Below are positions 1-10,597 of a stretch of 64,000 nucleotides of DNA, one piece after another (within the stretch, counting starts at the first letter, position 1; each line of letters starts with the position of its first letter). This stretch comes from Spiribacter roseus (GTDB lineage Bacteria > Pseudomonadota > Gammaproteobacteria > Nitrococcales > Nitrococcaceae), in NCBI RefSeq assembly GCF_002813635.1, contig NZ_CP016382.1, positions 868,001-932,000 on the forward strand. Direction: 5' to 3'. Made by a program: the position numbers and the translations under genes. The notes below the pieces were generated by a model. That model did no database searches, was not told the origin of the DNA, and saw only the letters and a program-made list of their open reading frames with translations.

Positions 1-437
1 CCGATGACGCTGCCCGGGCCGATCGAGCAGCCCGGTCCAATCCACGCGTCGGCCTCGATCACCGCCTGCGCCGCCACGCTGGCGGACTCGTCGACCCGGG
101 CATCCGGCGCGACCACGGCCGTCTCATCTACGCCTGCCGTGGGCGCTGGCGGCGGGTTGAGCAGCCACGCGATACGGGCGAAGACCAGATAGGGATTGTC
201 CGCGCGCAACACCGCGAACCGGGCGCCCTGCGCGGATTCCTCACGCGGCAGGATGACCGCTGCGGCTCGCGTGTCCGCCAGTTGCGCACGATATCGACGG
301 TTCGCCAGAAAGCTGATCTCGTCCGGGCCCGCGGTTTCCAGCGGCGCCACCGCGTGAATGGCCACCTGGCCGGCCCCTTCGCAGACGCTCCCGGTCAGCG
401 CCGCCAGCTCATCGAGCGTATACCGCGAATCGGCCAC
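1..437 (-). CDS. lpxD: UDP-3-O-acylglucosamine N-acyltransferase LpxD, 3' part beyond window edge
   Basis: The N-terminal part of LpxD, which adds the second 3-hydroxyacyl chain in lipid A synthesis in the cytoplasm. About 145 residues are visible: an N-terminal domain beginning VADSRYTLDELAAL, with the family motif DEISFLANRRYR near residue 40, then the first turns of the left-handed beta-helix (VIEADAWIGPGCSIGPG) before the window edge. The start is GTG at 437, because an AAAAGGGGAG Shine-Dalgarno lies just upstream. It is the last visible gene of the bamA-skp-lpxD run and begins 14 nt after the skp stop. The order bamA-skp-lpxD is standard in gammaproteobacteria and supports the call. Confidence 0.93.
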   Translation of the reverse strand, partial: MADSRYTLDELAALTGSVCEGAGQVAIHAVAPLETAGPDEISFLANRRYRAQLADTRAAAVILPREESAQGARFAVLRADNPYLVFARIAWLLNPPPAPTAGVDETAVVAPDARVDESASVAAQAVIEADAWIGPGCSIGPGSVI

Positions 438-451
438 CGGTGACTCCCCTT

Positions 452-1009
452 TTATTCATTGTTATTGCGCTGTTCGTACTGCCGCTCGAGCCGCTCGATG
501 ATGCGATCGGTGATGTTCACCGCATCGCTGGCAAAGACGACGCCGTCACTGACCACCAGGTCATAACCCTGCTCGGCCGCGAACCGCTCGACCACCCGCA
601 GGATGCGCTGCTGCAGATCGCCCAGCGCTTCGTTGCGGCGCAGGTTGAAGTCCTCGCGGAAAATCTCCTGCTGGCGCTGGATCTGTCGGCGCTGATTGAC
701 GATGCGGCGGCGCAACGCCTCCTCGGCCTCGCTGTCGAGGTTCATGCGCTGATTGGCGAGCCGATCCTCGAGATCGCGCAGCGACTCCTGCAGGGCGATG
801 ATCTCCTCATCCCGCGGGGCGAACTCTTCCTGCAGCCGCTGGCGGGCGGCGTCGGCCTGTGGCGCCTCATCCGAGACCCGCCCCGGGTTGACGTAGCCGA
901 TCGACAGGTCGCTATCCGGCTGCGCCGGCGCCGCCGTCGCCGTGCCCAGCAGGACAAGGGCACACACGGCATGGCGCAGGCGTAGCGTCACGGTCCTGGA
1001 AACAGACAT
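452..1009 (-). CDS. skp: Periplasmic chaperone Skp/OmpH
   Basis: A 185-aa protein of the OmpH/Skp family, a trimeric periplasmic holdase that carries unfolded outer-membrane proteins to the BAM complex. Residues 1-29 look like a signal peptide (basic start, hydrophobic stretch, AAPAQ cleavage region). The rest is a highly charged, Gln/Arg/Glu-rich helical segment (about residues 55-140), as expected for the tentacle-like coiled coils, followed by the typical C-terminal segment (YDLVVSDGVVFAS, NITDRIIERL). The ATG follows the bamA stop directly (TGAATG), so translation is probably coupled. It ends 14 nt before lpxD. Confidence 0.93.
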   Translation of the reverse strand: MSVSRTVTLRLRHAVCALVLLGTATAAPAQPDSDLSIGYVNPGRVSDEAPQADAARQRLQEEFAPRDEEIIALQESLRDLEDRLANQRMNLDSEAEEALRRRIVNQRRQIQRQQEIFREDFNLRRNEALGDLQQRILRVVERFAAEQGYDLVVSDGVVFASDAVNITDRIIERLERQYEQRNNNE

Positions 1010-3304
1010 TCAGAAACTGGCTCCAATCGTGAACTGAAAGCGCTGGGTGTCATCATTGCCCTTGTCATTGATTGGCTCGGCAATACTGACCGTGAACGGT
1101 CCGATGGGTGAATAGTAGACCAGTCCCAGGCCCGCGGAGTAGCGCAGGCCGGAAAAGGAAATATCGGACTTGTCGCGCAGATTGTCGCGTTCGCGGTCCC
1201 AGACCTGCCCGGCGTCGATGAAGGTGGCAAAGCGCAGGTTGTTGCCATCCTCGTCTTGGGCCAGCGGGAAGCGGATCTCGGCGCGACCCAGGGCGCGCAG
1301 ATTGCCGCCGGTGGGGTCGTTGTTTTCGTCCCGGGGACCCAGTGAGTTGGCCTCATAGCCGCGGACCGTGCGGATACCGCCGGCGAAGAAGTTCTCGTAG
1401 AACGGCAGACGCTCGCCCTCGCCATAGGCGTTGCCGTAGGACAGCGTGCCATCCAGCACCAGGGTGAACTGCTCGTTGAGCGCGAGGTAGCGGGACTGCT
1501 CGTAGCTGAACCGATAGTATTCGATGTCGGATACCTGCGGCAGGGCCACTGCCAGACCCAGACGCTGACGCGCTCCGCTGGATGGGAAGATCGCCGTATT
1601 GCGGGTATCCCGGGTCCAGGACAGATCGGTCAGGATCGCCCGGTTCGACTTGCCGTTGCGCGCCTGGAAATCCTCCTGAAACTCGGTCGGATCAGAAAAT
1701 TCAAGGGCCACGTCCTCGAAGGTCACGTCGGCACCCAGCCGGTCGCTACCACTGACCGGGATCCGGTAGCCGTAGGACGCGCGGGTGGTTTTGACCCCGT
1801 AATCCGCCAGATCGGCCTCGTCCGCGTCGCGGTCCCGGAATGACAGCGCATACCGCCGGTCGATGCCGCTCATGGTGTGGTTACGCTCAAGGTACGACAG
1901 GCGATAGACGGTGTCGGCGTCATCACTGTTGGCGACGAACTCGACCCGGTCACCCGTGCCGAACAGGTTGTCCTGCTGCACCCCGAGGTTGAGCAGCAGC
2001 CCCTGGTCACTCCCGAACCCGACACCGGCGCGCAGGCTGCCCGAGAGACGCTCGGTGGCATCCACCTCGACATCCACCTGGTCGGTGGTACCCGGCACCC
2101 GCGGCGTGCTGATGCTGACATCACTGAAAAAGCCCAGCCGACCCAGTCGCGACTCGGAGTTACGGAGATCGCGGGTCGACAGCCAGGTCCCCTCGTACTG
2201 GGTCAGCTCGCCGCGGATCACATCATCGCGGGTCGATTCATTGCCGCTGATGCGGATCCGCCGGACGTAGACGCGCTCGGCCGGGTCGACGAACAGCGTC
2301 AGATCGACCACCCGATCGGCTTCACGCAGCTCCGGGACGGGGTTCACCCGGGCGAAGGCATAGCCCCGCTCGCCGAGCTTCTCCTGTATGGCCTCGACAC
2401 TGCGGGTGATGTTGCGCTGGTTGTAGATCGCGCCACTGTCAATGGCGATCAGATCACGCAGCGTCTCGCGGGGATAGATCAGATCACCGGCGAGCTCGAT
2501 GTCGCCGACGGTATACTGCTGCCCCTCATCGAGGTTGACGGTGATGTTGATGCGCTCGCGGTCGGTGCTGATGGTGACCTGGGTCGACTCAATTCTGAAA
2601 TCGGCATAGCCACGGTCGCGGTAGAACGCGCGCAGCCGCTGCAGATCACCGGACAGACGCTCGCGGGAGTACTTGTCGCGCTGCGAGAGCACCGCCCACC
2701 AGGCCTTGGGCCCCATCTCGAAGACACCCCGCAGGCGATCAACATCAAAGGCCCGATTGCCGATAAAGCGGATGCCCTGGACCGAAGCCGGTTCGCCCTC
2801 CTCCACGTCCACCCGCAGGCTGACGCGATTGCGTGGCAGCGGCGAGACCGTGCTCTCGATGTCGACGTCATAGTAGCCAAGCGCGAAGTACTGCTGCTCG
2901 AGCTCGCGCTCGATGCGCGCGAGCAGCGGCCGGTCAAAGCTCTGCCCCTCACCGAGGCCGGCGCCACTGAGCCCCTCCCGCAGGCGCTCGCTGTCAATCT
3001 GGCTATTGCCGATGAACTCGATCCGGGCGATGGCCGGCCGCTCGTCCACCTCAACGATCAGCGTATCGCCGTCGCGCAGCAGACTGACATCATCGAAAAA
3101 GCCCGTGTCGAAAAGGGCCTCCACGGCATCCGAGGTGCGGGCCGGGGTCAGCTCGTCGCCCGCCTCCAGCGGCAGGTAGTTGAGTACCGTTCCCTCGGCG
3201 ATACGATCCAGTCCGCGGATGCGGATGTCTTCAATCGTGAATGCCTGTGCGCTGCTGAACCCGGCCAGCAGCAGCAGAAACGCGGCCAGTCTTAATCGCA
3301 TCAT
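1010..3304 (-). CDS. bamA: Outer-membrane protein assembly factor BamA
   Basis: The central BAM-complex component, which inserts beta-barrel proteins into the outer membrane. It is 764 aa from the ATG at 3304. This start was chosen because the signal peptide MMRLRLAAFLLLLAGFSSAQA follows at once and GAG-type ribosome-binding sequence precedes it; a longer reading frame upstream gives only low-complexity sequence. Mature FTIEDIRIRGLDRI opens five POTRA repeats (about residues 22-420). The rest is the 16-strand barrel, with the conserved loop-6 motif VRGYEANSLGPRD near residue 650 and a C-terminal aromatic signal (FQFTIGASF). It starts 11 nt after the rseP stop and abuts skp. Confidence 0.97.
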   Translation of the reverse strand: MMRLRLAAFLLLLAGFSSAQAFTIEDIRIRGLDRIAEGTVLNYLPLEAGDELTPARTSDAVEALFDTGFFDDVSLLRDGDTLIVEVDERPAIARIEFIGNSQIDSERLREGLSGAGLGEGQSFDRPLLARIERELEQQYFALGYYDVDIESTVSPLPRNRVSLRVDVEEGEPASVQGIRFIGNRAFDVDRLRGVFEMGPKAWWAVLSQRDKYSRERLSGDLQRLRAFYRDRGYADFRIESTQVTISTDRERINITVNLDEGQQYTVGDIELAGDLIYPRETLRDLIAIDSGAIYNQRNITRSVEAIQEKLGERGYAFARVNPVPELREADRVVDLTLFVDPAERVYVRRIRISGNESTRDDVIRGELTQYEGTWLSTRDLRNSESRLGRLGFFSDVSISTPRVPGTTDQVDVEVDATERLSGSLRAGVGFGSDQGLLLNLGVQQDNLFGTGDRVEFVANSDDADTVYRLSYLERNHTMSGIDRRYALSFRDRDADEADLADYGVKTTRASYGYRIPVSGSDRLGADVTFEDVALEFSDPTEFQEDFQARNGKSNRAILTDLSWTRDTRNTAIFPSSGARQRLGLAVALPQVSDIEYYRFSYEQSRYLALNEQFTLVLDGTLSYGNAYGEGERLPFYENFFAGGIRTVRGYEANSLGPRDENNDPTGGNLRALGRAEIRFPLAQDEDGNNLRFATFIDAGQVWDRERDNLRDKSDISFSGLRYSAGLGLVYYSPIGPFTVSIAEPINDKGNDDTQRFQFTIGASF

Positions 3305-3315
3305 TCGCTCTTTAC

Positions 3316-4680
3316 TCAGCCCCCGGCGCCGAATATCCGGTTGAGATCGTTGTAGAACGCCAAGGCCATGAGCATGAACAGCAGCACCATGCCGATCTGC
3401 TGGCCCATACCCTGCGCGGCTTCGGAAAGCGGACGCCCCCGCACCCATTCGATCGTGTTGTACAGCAAATGCCCGCCATCCAGTACCGGTACGGGCATCA
3501 GATTAAGGATACCAAGACTGATGCTGACGATCGCAAGAAACTTGAGAAACGGGATCAGCCCCAGCGAAACCGAGTCGCCGGCGTACTGGGCGATATTGAT
3601 CGGGCCGCTCAGGTTTTTCACCGATGCCTCGCCGATCACCATTTTCACCAGCACATCGACGGTCAGGGTGGCGGCGCGCCAGCTTGATCCCACGGCCTCG
3701 CCCACCGCGGCGACCGGCCCGTAGCGGACCTCGTGACGCAGGTTCGAGAACGTCCCCTCGGGGACCTGCGGGGTCACACCCAGCACGCCGGTGCGCTCGC
3801 CTCCCGACCCGCGGCTGTCCAGTGTGAAGGTCCGCGTCAGGGTGTCGCCCTGCCGCTCAAAAGCCAGCGACACGGTCTGCTCGGGGCGATCGCGGATGGC
3901 CATGACCAGCGCCCGCCAGGTGTCCATCGGCTCACCGTCGAGCGCGCGGATCCGGTCCCCCGGTTGCAGACCGGCGCGCGCGGCACTGCTGCCTTCCACG
4001 ACCTCGTTGATCACCGGGTCGATCCGCGGCTGCATCGGCTGCAGGCCGATGCGCTCGAGCACCTCGCCCTGCTCCTCGAGCAGCTGCACCCCGGTCAGAT
4101 CCAGATCAAGACTGGCCCGCGCCCCACCGGCGCGTTCCACCTCGATCGGGAAGGGCCCATCGTCCGCCGCACCGATCAGGGTCATGACCGTTTCATCCCA
4201 CGCCTGGACCCGATTGCCGTCCACACGCAGGAACTCGTCACCGCTGGCAAGCCCGGCGGTGGCGGCGGGTGACTCCGGTGCCACCGGCCCGATCACCGGC
4301 CGTACCTCCGTGGCGCCGATCACGAACACCAGCCAATACGCCACGATCGCCAGCGCGAAATTGAACGCCGGTCCGGCGCAGATCACCGCGTTGCGCGCCC
4401 AGAGCGGTTTGCGGTTGTACGCGCGATGCTGCTCGGCCTCGTCCACCGGTGCCTCGCGCTCGTCGAGCATTTTCACATAGCCACCCAGCGGGATGGCGGC
4501 GAGCACATACTCGGTACCATCCGCACCGGTCCGCTGCAGCAGCGGGCGGCCAAACCCAATGGAAAAACGCAGCACGCGCACGCCCACCCGACGGGCCACC
4601 CAGAAGTGACCGTACTCGTGGACGGCGACAAGCACGCCGATGACCAGCACAAACCCCAGTATATTGATCAGCAAGCTCAA
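3316..4680 (-). CDS. rseP: RseP site-2 metalloprotease
   Basis: An inner-membrane zinc protease that cleaves the anti-sigma-E factor RseA during envelope stress. It is 454 aa from a TTG start at 4680, chosen because GGGAGG lies 5-7 nt upstream and the product then starts [13 protein letters not shown] as in homologues; an upstream GTG gives 16 extra unlikely residues. HEYGH (residues 21-25) is the zinc-binding HExxH in the first membrane segment. Two PDZ-like regions follow (about 115-190 and 205-290), and the C-terminal [13 protein letters not shown] supplies the third zinc ligand. The TTG overlaps the dxr stop (TTGA), so the two are translationally coupled. Confidence 0.96.
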   Translation of the reverse strand: MSLLINILGFVLVIGVLVAVHEYGHFWVARRVGVRVLRFSIGFGRPLLQRTGADGTEYVLAAIPLGGYVKMLDEREAPVDEAEQHRAYNRKPLWARNAVICAGPAFNFALAIVAYWLVFVIGATEVRPVIGPVAPESPAATAGLASGDEFLRVDGNRVQAWDETVMTLIGAADDGPFPIEVERAGGARASLDLDLTGVQLLEEQGEVLERIGLQPMQPRIDPVINEVVEGSSAARAGLQPGDRIRALDGEPMDTWRALVMAIRDRPEQTVSLAFERQGDTLTRTFTLDSRGSGGERTGVLGVTPQVPEGTFSNLRHEVRYGPVAAVGEAVGSSWRAATLTVDVLVKMVIGEASVKNLSGPINIAQYAGDSVSLGLIPFLKFLAIVSISLGILNLMPVPVLDGGHLLYNTIEWVRGRPLSEAAQGMGQQIGMVLLFMLMALAFYNDLNRIFGAGG

Positions 4681-5876
4681 CGGTGCCTCCCGCGTTGGAG
4701 CGATTCGGTGGTCTGCCGTCGCGCCCATTGCTCGTGGCCAATCAGCGCCTCGAGGGTGTCATCCGGTTCCGCCGGCCGGGCGGCGAGCGTCTCCTCGATC
4801 ACCCCAGCGATCCGATCATATCGCAGACCGCCCCGCAGGAACTCCGCGACGGCCACCTCATTGGCGCCGTTGAGCGCTGCAGTGGCCCCACGCCCCGCCT
4901 TCAGCGCCGCCCGGGCAAGGGCCAGACACGGAAACCGCTGATCATCCGGCGCGGCAAAATCAAGCCGACCGGCGCCAACCAGGTCCAGCGGCGCCACGCC
5001 CGCCGCCACCCGTTCGGGCCAGGCCAGGGCATTGGCGATCGGGGTGCGCATGTCCGGATTGCCCATCTGAGCAAGCGTGGATCCATCCTGATACTGGACC
5101 AGGGCGTGGACATAACTCTGTGGATGCACCACGACCTCCACCTGATCGGCGGGCAGGCCGAAAAACCGGCAGGCCTCGATCACCTCGAGGCCCTTGTTCA
5201 TCATCGTGGCCGAGTCCACGGAAATCTTGCGACCCATCGACCAGTTGGGATGAGCACAGGCCTCGGCCACGGTGACCTCACTCAGTGTGGCCGGGTCGCG
5301 ATCGCGGAACGGCCCGCCCGAGGCGGTCAGGACCAGGCGCTCGACCCCGGCCAGCGACAACGGCTGACCGGGGCGCGCGGGCAGGCACTGAAAGAGTCCG
5401 TTGTGCTCGCTGTCGATGGGTAGCAGCACGGCCCCGCTGCGGCGGGCGGCGTTCATGATCAGGGAGCCGGCGACGACGAGGGCCTCCTTGTTGGCGATCA
5501 ACACCCGCCGACCGGCCTCTACGGCCGCCAGACACGGCGCGAGCCCGGCCGCCCCGACGATGCCGGCGATCACGGTCTGCGCCTCCGCGTGGGTGGCGAC
5601 CGCCGCCTGCCCCGCGGCGCCTTCAGCCACGGCTGTATCGCCCAGGTCACTGATCTGCCGGCGCAATGCGGCGGCCGCGTGGGGATCCGCCATGGCCACC
5701 AGCGCCGGGCGAAACCGTCGGCACAGGCGCTCCATGGCGGCCACATCCCGATGCGCAGATAACGCCACGACCCGGTAGCGATCCATGTGGCGGGCGATGA
5801 CGTCAAGGCTGCTCCCGCCGATCGACCCGGTGGCGCCGAGTAGGGCGATGCCAGTGGGCTCTGCCGCGTCCATCAT
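4677..5876 (-). CDS. dxr: 1-deoxy-D-xylulose 5-phosphate reductoisomerase
   Basis: The second enzyme of the MEP isoprenoid pathway, converting DXP to MEP with NADPH and a divalent metal. The 399-aa length is normal. Visible motifs are the Rossmann [10 protein letters not shown] (residues 14-23), the metal and substrate motif [10 protein letters not shown], the flexible-loop region with [12 protein letters not shown], and [21 protein letters not shown]. Two tandem ATGs (5876 and 5873) are possible starts; both overlap the cdsA stop in an ATGA arrangement. The downstream end overlaps rseP. It belongs to the isoprenoid/lipid block uppS-cdsA-dxr. Confidence 0.97.
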   Translation of the reverse strand: MMDAAEPTGIALLGATGSIGGSSLDVIARHMDRYRVVALSAHRDVAAMERLCRRFRPALVAMADPHAAAALRRQISDLGDTAVAEGAAGQAAVATHAEAQTVIAGIVGAAGLAPCLAAVEAGRRVLIANKEALVVAGSLIMNAARRSGAVLLPIDSEHNGLFQCLPARPGQPLSLAGVERLVLTASGGPFRDRDPATLSEVTVAEACAHPNWSMGRKISVDSATMMNKGLEVIEACRFFGLPADQVEVVVHPQSYVHALVQYQDGSTLAQMGNPDMRTPIANALAWPERVAAGVAPLDLVGAGRLDFAAPDDQRFPCLALARAALKAGRGATAALNGANEVAVAEFLRGGLRYDRIAGVIEETLAARPAEPDDTLEALIGHEQWARRQTTESLQRGRHR

Positions 5877-6694
5877 GAGACGCTGACCAGCGCCGCGGCC
5901 ATGACCGGTGCCGCGGCAAGCAGTGCATCAATGCGATCGAGCAGTCCGCCATGCCCGGGTAGCAGGCGGCCACTGTCCTTGCGACCGGCCTGCCGCTTAA
6001 GCAGGCTTTCGGCCAGATCCCCCACCACCGAGAACACCACCACCATGACCGTGACCGGCAGCAGCCAGGCCAGACCGGGCATGTCGCCGGCCGCCCCGGC
6101 GCTGACCCGCTCCACCCCGAGCGCCACGAGCAGGGCCAGCAACAGCCCGCCGGCCACCCCTTCCCAGGTCTTCCCCGGGCTGATGGTGGCGGCGAGTCTG
6201 CGCCGACCAAAACGCCGTCCGGCAAAATAGCCACCGATGTCCGCGCCCCAGACCAGTCCCATCAACAGCGTCAGCCACAACGGGCCGAGGCCACTGCGGG
6301 CGTGGATGGCCGACACACTCAGCCAGGCCAGGGTCAGGGTGATGAGCCCCGCCGCACCCCGCAGCCAACCGGGCAGCGGGGGGATCGCCGATCGACGCGA
6401 CACGGACAGCAGCCAGACCGCGATCCCGAGCCACCAGATCAGCCCGGGGACCTGCCAACCGGCGCGTGCCGGGACGTCAAGCAGGGCTGCTACCGCGATT
6501 AGTCCGGCGACGAGCCCCGCGTAGCCAAGGCGCGCGGCACCGGCCCGCAGACCGGCCAGATCCGCCCACTCCCAGGCCGCCATCACCATGGCGGCGGCCA
6601 TCACGCCCTGGGTCCAGATACCCGGTGCCCACCAGACGATGGCCAATACCACCAGCGCCAGCGGGACGGCCGTCAGCACGCGCTGCTTAAGCAT
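5873..6694 (-). CDS. cdsA: Phosphatidate cytidylyltransferase CdsA
   Basis: An integral membrane enzyme making CDP-diacylglycerol from phosphatidic acid and CTP, the branch point of phospholipid synthesis. It is 273 aa from the ATG at 6694 ([14 protein letters not shown]); the frame stays open upstream inside uppS, but homologues start at this motif. Several hydrophobic segments are visible. The C-terminal signature region contains [31 protein letters not shown] and [20 protein letters not shown], ending in the acidic/Gly motif typical of the family. It overlaps the end of uppS by 8 nt and the start of dxr by 4 nt. Confidence 0.95.
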   Translation of the reverse strand: MLKQRVLTAVPLALVVLAIVWWAPGIWTQGVMAAAMVMAAWEWADLAGLRAGAARLGYAGLVAGLIAVAALLDVPARAGWQVPGLIWWLGIAVWLLSVSRRSAIPPLPGWLRGAAGLITLTLAWLSVSAIHARSGLGPLWLTLLMGLVWGADIGGYFAGRRFGRRRLAATISPGKTWEGVAGGLLLALLVALGVERVSAGAAGDMPGLAWLLPVTVMVVVFSVVGDLAESLLKRQAGRKDSGRLLPGHGGLLDRIDALLAAAPVMAAALVSVS

Positions 6695-7448
6695 CGCCAG
6701 TGCCCCCGTCGCCAGCGGGCGCAGTGACCCGGCCAAACCGGCGCTCCCGGCGAGCGAACCAGTCGAACGCAGCGCCCAGGGCGTCATCGTCAAAGTCCGG
6801 CCAGAGCACCGGGGTGAAGTAGAGCTCGGTGTAGGCCATCTGCCAGAGCAGGAAATTGCTGATGCGCTGCTCGCCGCCGGTGCGAATGAAAAGATCCGGC
6901 GCTGGCAGCGCGTTCAGGCAGGTCTGCCCGCTCAGGGCATCGGCATCGATGGACTCGGGCGTGCGCTCTCCGGCGGCCACTTCCTCAGCGAGGCGGCGTG
7001 CCGCCTGGGCAATGTCCCAGCGCCCGCCATAACTGGCGGCGATATTGAGCTGCATACGGGTTTCGTCGGCCGTCAGTGCCTCGGCGGCTTCACAGCGCGC
7101 CTGAAGCGCCCGCGACAGACGGTCACGGTCGCCCACCACGTTCAGGCGGATGCCATTGCGCTGCAGGCGCTGGGCTTCACGATCCAGCACCCGCATGAAC
7201 AGCGACATGAGCATGCTCACCTCGGCGGCCGGGCGCTGCCAGTTCTCGCTGCTGAAGGCGAACAGGGTCAGTGCTTCAACGCCGGCCCGGGCACAGTACT
7301 CCACCGTACGGCGGACCGCCTCGGCACCGGCGCGGTGACCATGGTGGCGGGGCTCGCCGCGCTCGGCGGCCCAGCGCCCATTGCCGTCCATAATGACTGC
7401 GACATGTCGCGGGACGACATCGTGAGGCGGCGTTTGCTCGGTCGTCAT
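6687..7448 (-). CDS. uppS: Undecaprenyl diphosphate synthase (cis-prenyltransferase)
   Basis: Condenses isopentenyl diphosphate with farnesyl diphosphate to C55 undecaprenyl diphosphate, the lipid carrier of peptidoglycan and O-antigen. The 253-aa length is typical. Asp21 in VIMDGNGRWA is the catalytic magnesium ligand. Other family motifs are FAFSSENWQRP, the Asn in NIAASYGGRWDI, and the C-terminal DLFIRTGGEQRISNFLLWQ. It lies 13 nt downstream of frr and overlaps cdsA by 8 nt. Confidence 0.97.
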   Translation of the reverse strand: MTTEQTPPHDVVPRHVAVIMDGNGRWAAERGEPRHHGHRAGAEAVRRTVEYCARAGVEALTLFAFSSENWQRPAAEVSMLMSLFMRVLDREAQRLQRNGIRLNVVGDRDRLSRALQARCEAAEALTADETRMQLNIAASYGGRWDIAQAARRLAEEVAAGERTPESIDADALSGQTCLNALPAPDLFIRTGGEQRISNFLLWQMAYTELYFTPVLWPDFDDDALGAAFDWFARRERRFGRVTAPAGDGGTGDA

Positions 7449-7461
7449 AGGCCCAATGACC

Positions 7462-8019
7462 CTAGACGGCCATCAGCTCTTCTTCCTTGGCCGAAAGCAT
7501 CTCGTCAATGGTCTTGACATGCCGATCGGTGAGCTTCTGGATGCGATCCTCGGCCTGCTTCTCCTCGTCCTCGGTAATGTCCTTGTCCTTGAGAAGCTGC
7601 TTGAGATCGCCGTTGGCATCACGACGGATGTTGCGGATGGCGACCTTGGCCTGTTCGCCCTCGCCGCGCACCACCTTGACCAGATCCTTGCGCCGTTCCT
7701 CGGTCAGCGGCGGCAGCGGTATGCGGATGGTCAATCCCGCGGAGTTGGGCATGAGCCCGAGGTTGGACTCCATGATGGCCTTTTCGATGGGCCCCACCAT
7801 GCTCTTCTCGAAGGGCGTCACCGTCAGCGTCCGCGCGTCGCCCACCGCCACCGAGGCCGCCTGATTGAGCGGGACTTCGGTGCCGTAGTAGCTCACCGTG
7901 ATCTGGTCGAGCAGGCTGGTGTTCGCCCGTCCGGTGCGGATTTTCTGGAGATCGTTGCGCAGGCTCTCGACGCTTTTATCCATGCGCTGGCCGGCGTCTT
8001 TTTCGATGTCCTCGATCAT
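7462..8019 (-). CDS. frr: Ribosome recycling factor
   Basis: A cytoplasmic factor that splits post-termination ribosomes together with EF-G. It is 185 aa, the canonical length, from the ATG at 8019 ([20 protein letters not shown]); the reading frame extends upstream only into pyrH. Family motifs include [42 protein letters not shown] and the C-terminal [19 protein letters not shown]. It starts 4 nt after the pyrH stop, in the conserved rpsB-tsf-pyrH-frr order. Confidence 0.97.
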   Translation of the reverse strand: MIEDIEKDAGQRMDKSVESLRNDLQKIRTGRANTSLLDQITVSYYGTEVPLNQAASVAVGDARTLTVTPFEKSMVGPIEKAIMESNLGLMPNSAGLTIRIPLPPLTEERRKDLVKVVRGEGEQAKVAIRNIRRDANGDLKQLLKDKDITEDEEKQAEDRIQKLTDRHVKTIDEMLSAKEEELMAV

Positions 8020-8023
8020 TCGA

Positions 8024-8743
8024 TTACCCTCGCTCGACCCGCGTGCCGACCGCTTCGCCTTCAACGATGCTTGCCAGTGCGCCGGGCCGGTTAATGTCGA
8101 ATACGATGATAGGCATGTTCTGGTCACGGCACATCACGATCGCGGTCGCATCCATCACGGACAGACGTTCGTCGAGCACGCGGTCGTAGGTGAGACGCTC
8201 GTAGCGGAAGGCTGACTCGTCGGTCATCGGATCCGAGGAGTAGACCCCGTCCACCTTGGTGGCCTTGAGCATCAGGTCGGCCCCGATCTCCACCGCCCGG
8301 AGGCTCGCCGCCGAATCAGTGGTGAAAAACGGATTCCCGGTGCCCGCGGCCAGGATGACCACCCGGCCTTTTTCGAGATGGCGGATGGCCCGGCGGCGGA
8401 TGTAGTCCTCGCAGACCTGATTGATCTTGACCGCCGACATCACCCGCGTAAAAACGCCCTCATGTTCGAGGGCGTCCTGCATGGCGAGTCCGTTCATGAC
8501 GGTGGCGAGCATGCCCATGTGATCGGCGCTCACCCGGTCCATGCCCGAGGCGGCGAGACCCGCCCCACGAAAGATGTTGCCCCCGCCGATCACCAGCGCC
8601 ACCTCGACGCCACGATCGATCAGGGCATGGACCTCGGCGGCGAGACGGCGCAGCACCACCGGGTCGATGCCGTACTCGGCATTGCCGAGCAGTGCCTCGC
8701 CACTGAGCTTGAGCAGGATGCGTTTATAGACGGGATCTGCCAT
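8024..8743 (-). CDS. pyrH: UMP kinase PyrH
   Basis: Hexameric bacterial UMP kinase of the amino-acid-kinase fold, phosphorylating UMP to UDP. It is 239 aa from the ATG at 8743, which has GAGGAG 7-9 nt upstream; the longer upstream frame lies inside tsf. Visible motifs are [15 protein letters not shown] (phosphate loop), [32 protein letters not shown] and [16 protein letters not shown]. It starts 11 nt after tsf. Confidence 0.97.
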   Translation of the reverse strand: MADPVYKRILLKLSGEALLGNAEYGIDPVVLRRLAAEVHALIDRGVEVALVIGGGNIFRGAGLAASGMDRVSADHMGMLATVMNGLAMQDALEHEGVFTRVMSAVKINQVCEDYIRRRAIRHLEKGRVVILAAGTGNPFFTTDSAASLRAVEIGADLMLKATKVDGVYSSDPMTDESAFRYERLTYDRVLDERLSVMDATAIVMCRDQNMPIIVFDINRPGALASIVEGEAVGTRVERG

Positions 8744-8754
8744 CGAACGACTCC

Positions 8755-9639
8755 TCAGGTGCCCTGAATCGTCGCGGCCACCTCTTCGGCGAAGTTCTCC
8801 TGCTTTTTCTCGATGCCCTCTCCCACCTCGAGGCGGGTGAAGTTGATCACTCGGGCGCCTTTGGCCTCGAGCAGGGCCTCGACGGTCTGATCCGGATCCT
8901 TCACGAAGGGCTGACCCAGCAGCGTGATCTCCGCCAGCCACTTGCGCAGACGGCCCTCGACCATTTTATCGATGATCTCCGGCGGCTTGCCCGATGCCTC
9001 GGCCTGCGCGACGAGCACTTCGCGCTCGCTGGCGGCGCGCTCCTCGGGGACATCGTCGACGCTGACGCAGACCGGCCGGCTGGCGGCGATGTGCATGCAC
9101 AGATCCCGCCCGAGTGCCTCGTCACCGCCTTCGATCTCGATGAGCACGCCGATGCGGCTGCCATGCAGGTAGTGATGGACCTGCGCCGCGTCGTTCGCGT
9201 AGCGCTGGAACCGCCGGACCTGGATGTTCTCGCCGATCCGGGCCACCAGCTCTTTCTGCGCCAGCTCGACGGACTCGCCCCCGGCGTTGAACGGCAGCGC
9301 CATCAACGCTTCAAGGTCGGCCGGGTCATCGGCCAGAATCCGCTCGACCACCTGCGCGGCGAAGGCCTTGAAGTCGTCGCCGTTGGCGACGAAATCGGTT
9401 TCGCTGTTGATCTCGACGATGGCGCCGCTGTGGCCGTCGTCGGCGATCTTCGCGACGACCGCCCCATCCGCGGCCACGCGGTCGGCTTTCTTGTCGGCCT
9501 TGGCCAGGCCGCGCTTACGCATGTGCTCGACCGCGGCCTCCATGTCGCCGTCGGTCTCCACCAGCGCTTTCTTGCACTCCATCATGCCGGCGCCGGTACG
9601 CTCACGCAGATCCTTGACCTGTTGTGCGCTAATTGCCAT
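8755..9639 (-). CDS. tsf: Elongation factor Ts
   Basis: The guanine-nucleotide exchange factor for EF-Tu. It is 294 aa. The N-terminal UBA-like domain includes [19 protein letters not shown] (residues 8-26), and the core contains [10 protein letters not shown], the contact with EF-Tu. Two dimerisation subdomains and a C-terminal [10 protein letters not shown] segment follow. It lies 26 nt downstream of rpsB and is probably co-transcribed from the rpsB promoter. Confidence 0.97.
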   Translation of the reverse strand: MAISAQQVKDLRERTGAGMMECKKALVETDGDMEAAVEHMRKRGLAKADKKADRVAADGAVVAKIADDGHSGAIVEINSETDFVANGDDFKAFAAQVVERILADDPADLEALMALPFNAGGESVELAQKELVARIGENIQVRRFQRYANDAAQVHHYLHGSRIGVLIEIEGGDEALGRDLCMHIAASRPVCVSVDDVPEERAASEREVLVAQAEASGKPPEIIDKMVEGRLRKWLAEITLLGQPFVKDPDQTVEALLEAKGARVINFTRLEVGEGIEKKQENFAEEVAATIQGT

Positions 9640-9665
9640 TCGATGCTTCCTCTGTCCGTGTCAGA

Positions 9666-10463
9666 TTAACCGGCGGTCTGCTCGCCGCTGGTGTCGGTTT
9701 CGTCATTGGCCGGCTCCTCGGCCGCCGCCGGCTCCCCCGGCAGCTCGACGAACTCGTCGTCGCCGGCCGGCGCCTGGGCAGTGCTCATGCGCGCATCAAG
9801 GATGGCGTCCGAGATCCCCCGCAGGTACAGACGAATGGCACGGATGGCGTCGTCGTTGCCGGGCACGACGTAGTCGACCTCACGCGGGCTGTTGTTGGTG
9901 TCCACGACAGCCACCACCGGAATGCCGAGCTTGCGCGCTTCCTGGATGGCGATCTTCTCGTAACCGACGTCAATCACGAACAGCGCGTCCGGCAGTGACT
10001 CCATGTTGACGATGCCGCCGAACGAGCGCTCGAGCTTGTCCATCTCACGCTGCAGGGAGAGGACCTCGCGCTTGCCAAGCTTTTCGAAGGTGCCATCGGT
10101 CTTCTGCTGCTGCAGCTCCTTGAACCGGCGGATCGAGCGCTTGACCGTGCGGAAGTTGGTCAGCATGCCGCCCAGCCAGCGGTGGTTGACGTAGGGCATG
10201 CCGCAGCGCTCGGCCTCTTCGCGGACCGCGTCCTGCGCGGCACGCTTGGTGCCCACGAACAGGATGCGCCCGCCGTTGGCGGCGAGCTTGCCGACGTAGT
10301 TCACGGCATCCTCGTAGAGCGGCAGGCTCTTTTCGAGGTTGACGATATGAATCTTGTTGCGGTGGCCGAAGATATAGGGAGCCATTTTCGGATCCCAGTA
10401 CCGCGTCTGGTGGCCGAAATGCACGCCGGCCTCCAGCATCTGGCGCATGGTCACTTTCGCCAT
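9666..10463 (-). CDS. rpsB: 30S ribosomal protein S2
   Basis: A ribosomal protein of the small-subunit shoulder. It is 265 aa from the ATG at 10463 ([20 protein letters not shown]), with AAGGAG about 8 nt upstream. Conserved motifs are [39 protein letters not shown] and [11 protein letters not shown]. The last 30 residues form an acidic, Ala/Glu-rich tail ([14 protein letters not shown]), longer than in E. coli; such tails are common in halophiles. It is the first gene of the rpsB-to-lpxD block. Confidence 0.97.
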   Translation of the reverse strand: MAKVTMRQMLEAGVHFGHQTRYWDPKMAPYIFGHRNKIHIVNLEKSLPLYEDAVNYVGKLAANGGRILFVGTKRAAQDAVREEAERCGMPYVNHRWLGGMLTNFRTVKRSIRRFKELQQQKTDGTFEKLGKREVLSLQREMDKLERSFGGIVNMESLPDALFVIDVGYEKIAIQEARKLGIPVVAVVDTNNSPREVDYVVPGNDDAIRAIRLYLRGISDAILDARMSTAQAPAGDDEFVELPGEPAAAEEPANDETDTSGEQTAG

Positions 10464-10568
10464 GTCTGTAAACTCCTTGTGGTGGGTTGAGCCTCCATGC
10501 ACCCGCAACTGACAACCTCGAGGGCACCCAGCCAGTCGTGTCGGTACATGTGTGGTTTATGGATTGAA

Positions 10569-10597
10569 TTGCCCAAATGGCGCGGCATTTATACCAT
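10569..10597 (+). promoter_or_regulatory. Candidate sigma-70 promoter of map
   Basis: On the plus strand, TTGCCC (10569-10574) and TACCAT (10592-10597) are separated by 17 nt, each matching four of six consensus positions. It overlaps the rpsB promoter face to face, and transcription would start about 25 nt upstream of the map ATG. The hexamers are moderate. Confidence 0.4.

Noticed and set aside
1877-3295. Long open frame antisense to bamA
   Set aside because: Low-complexity product without recognisable domain, typical of the shadow frame of a high-GC gene; bamA on the other strand is certain.
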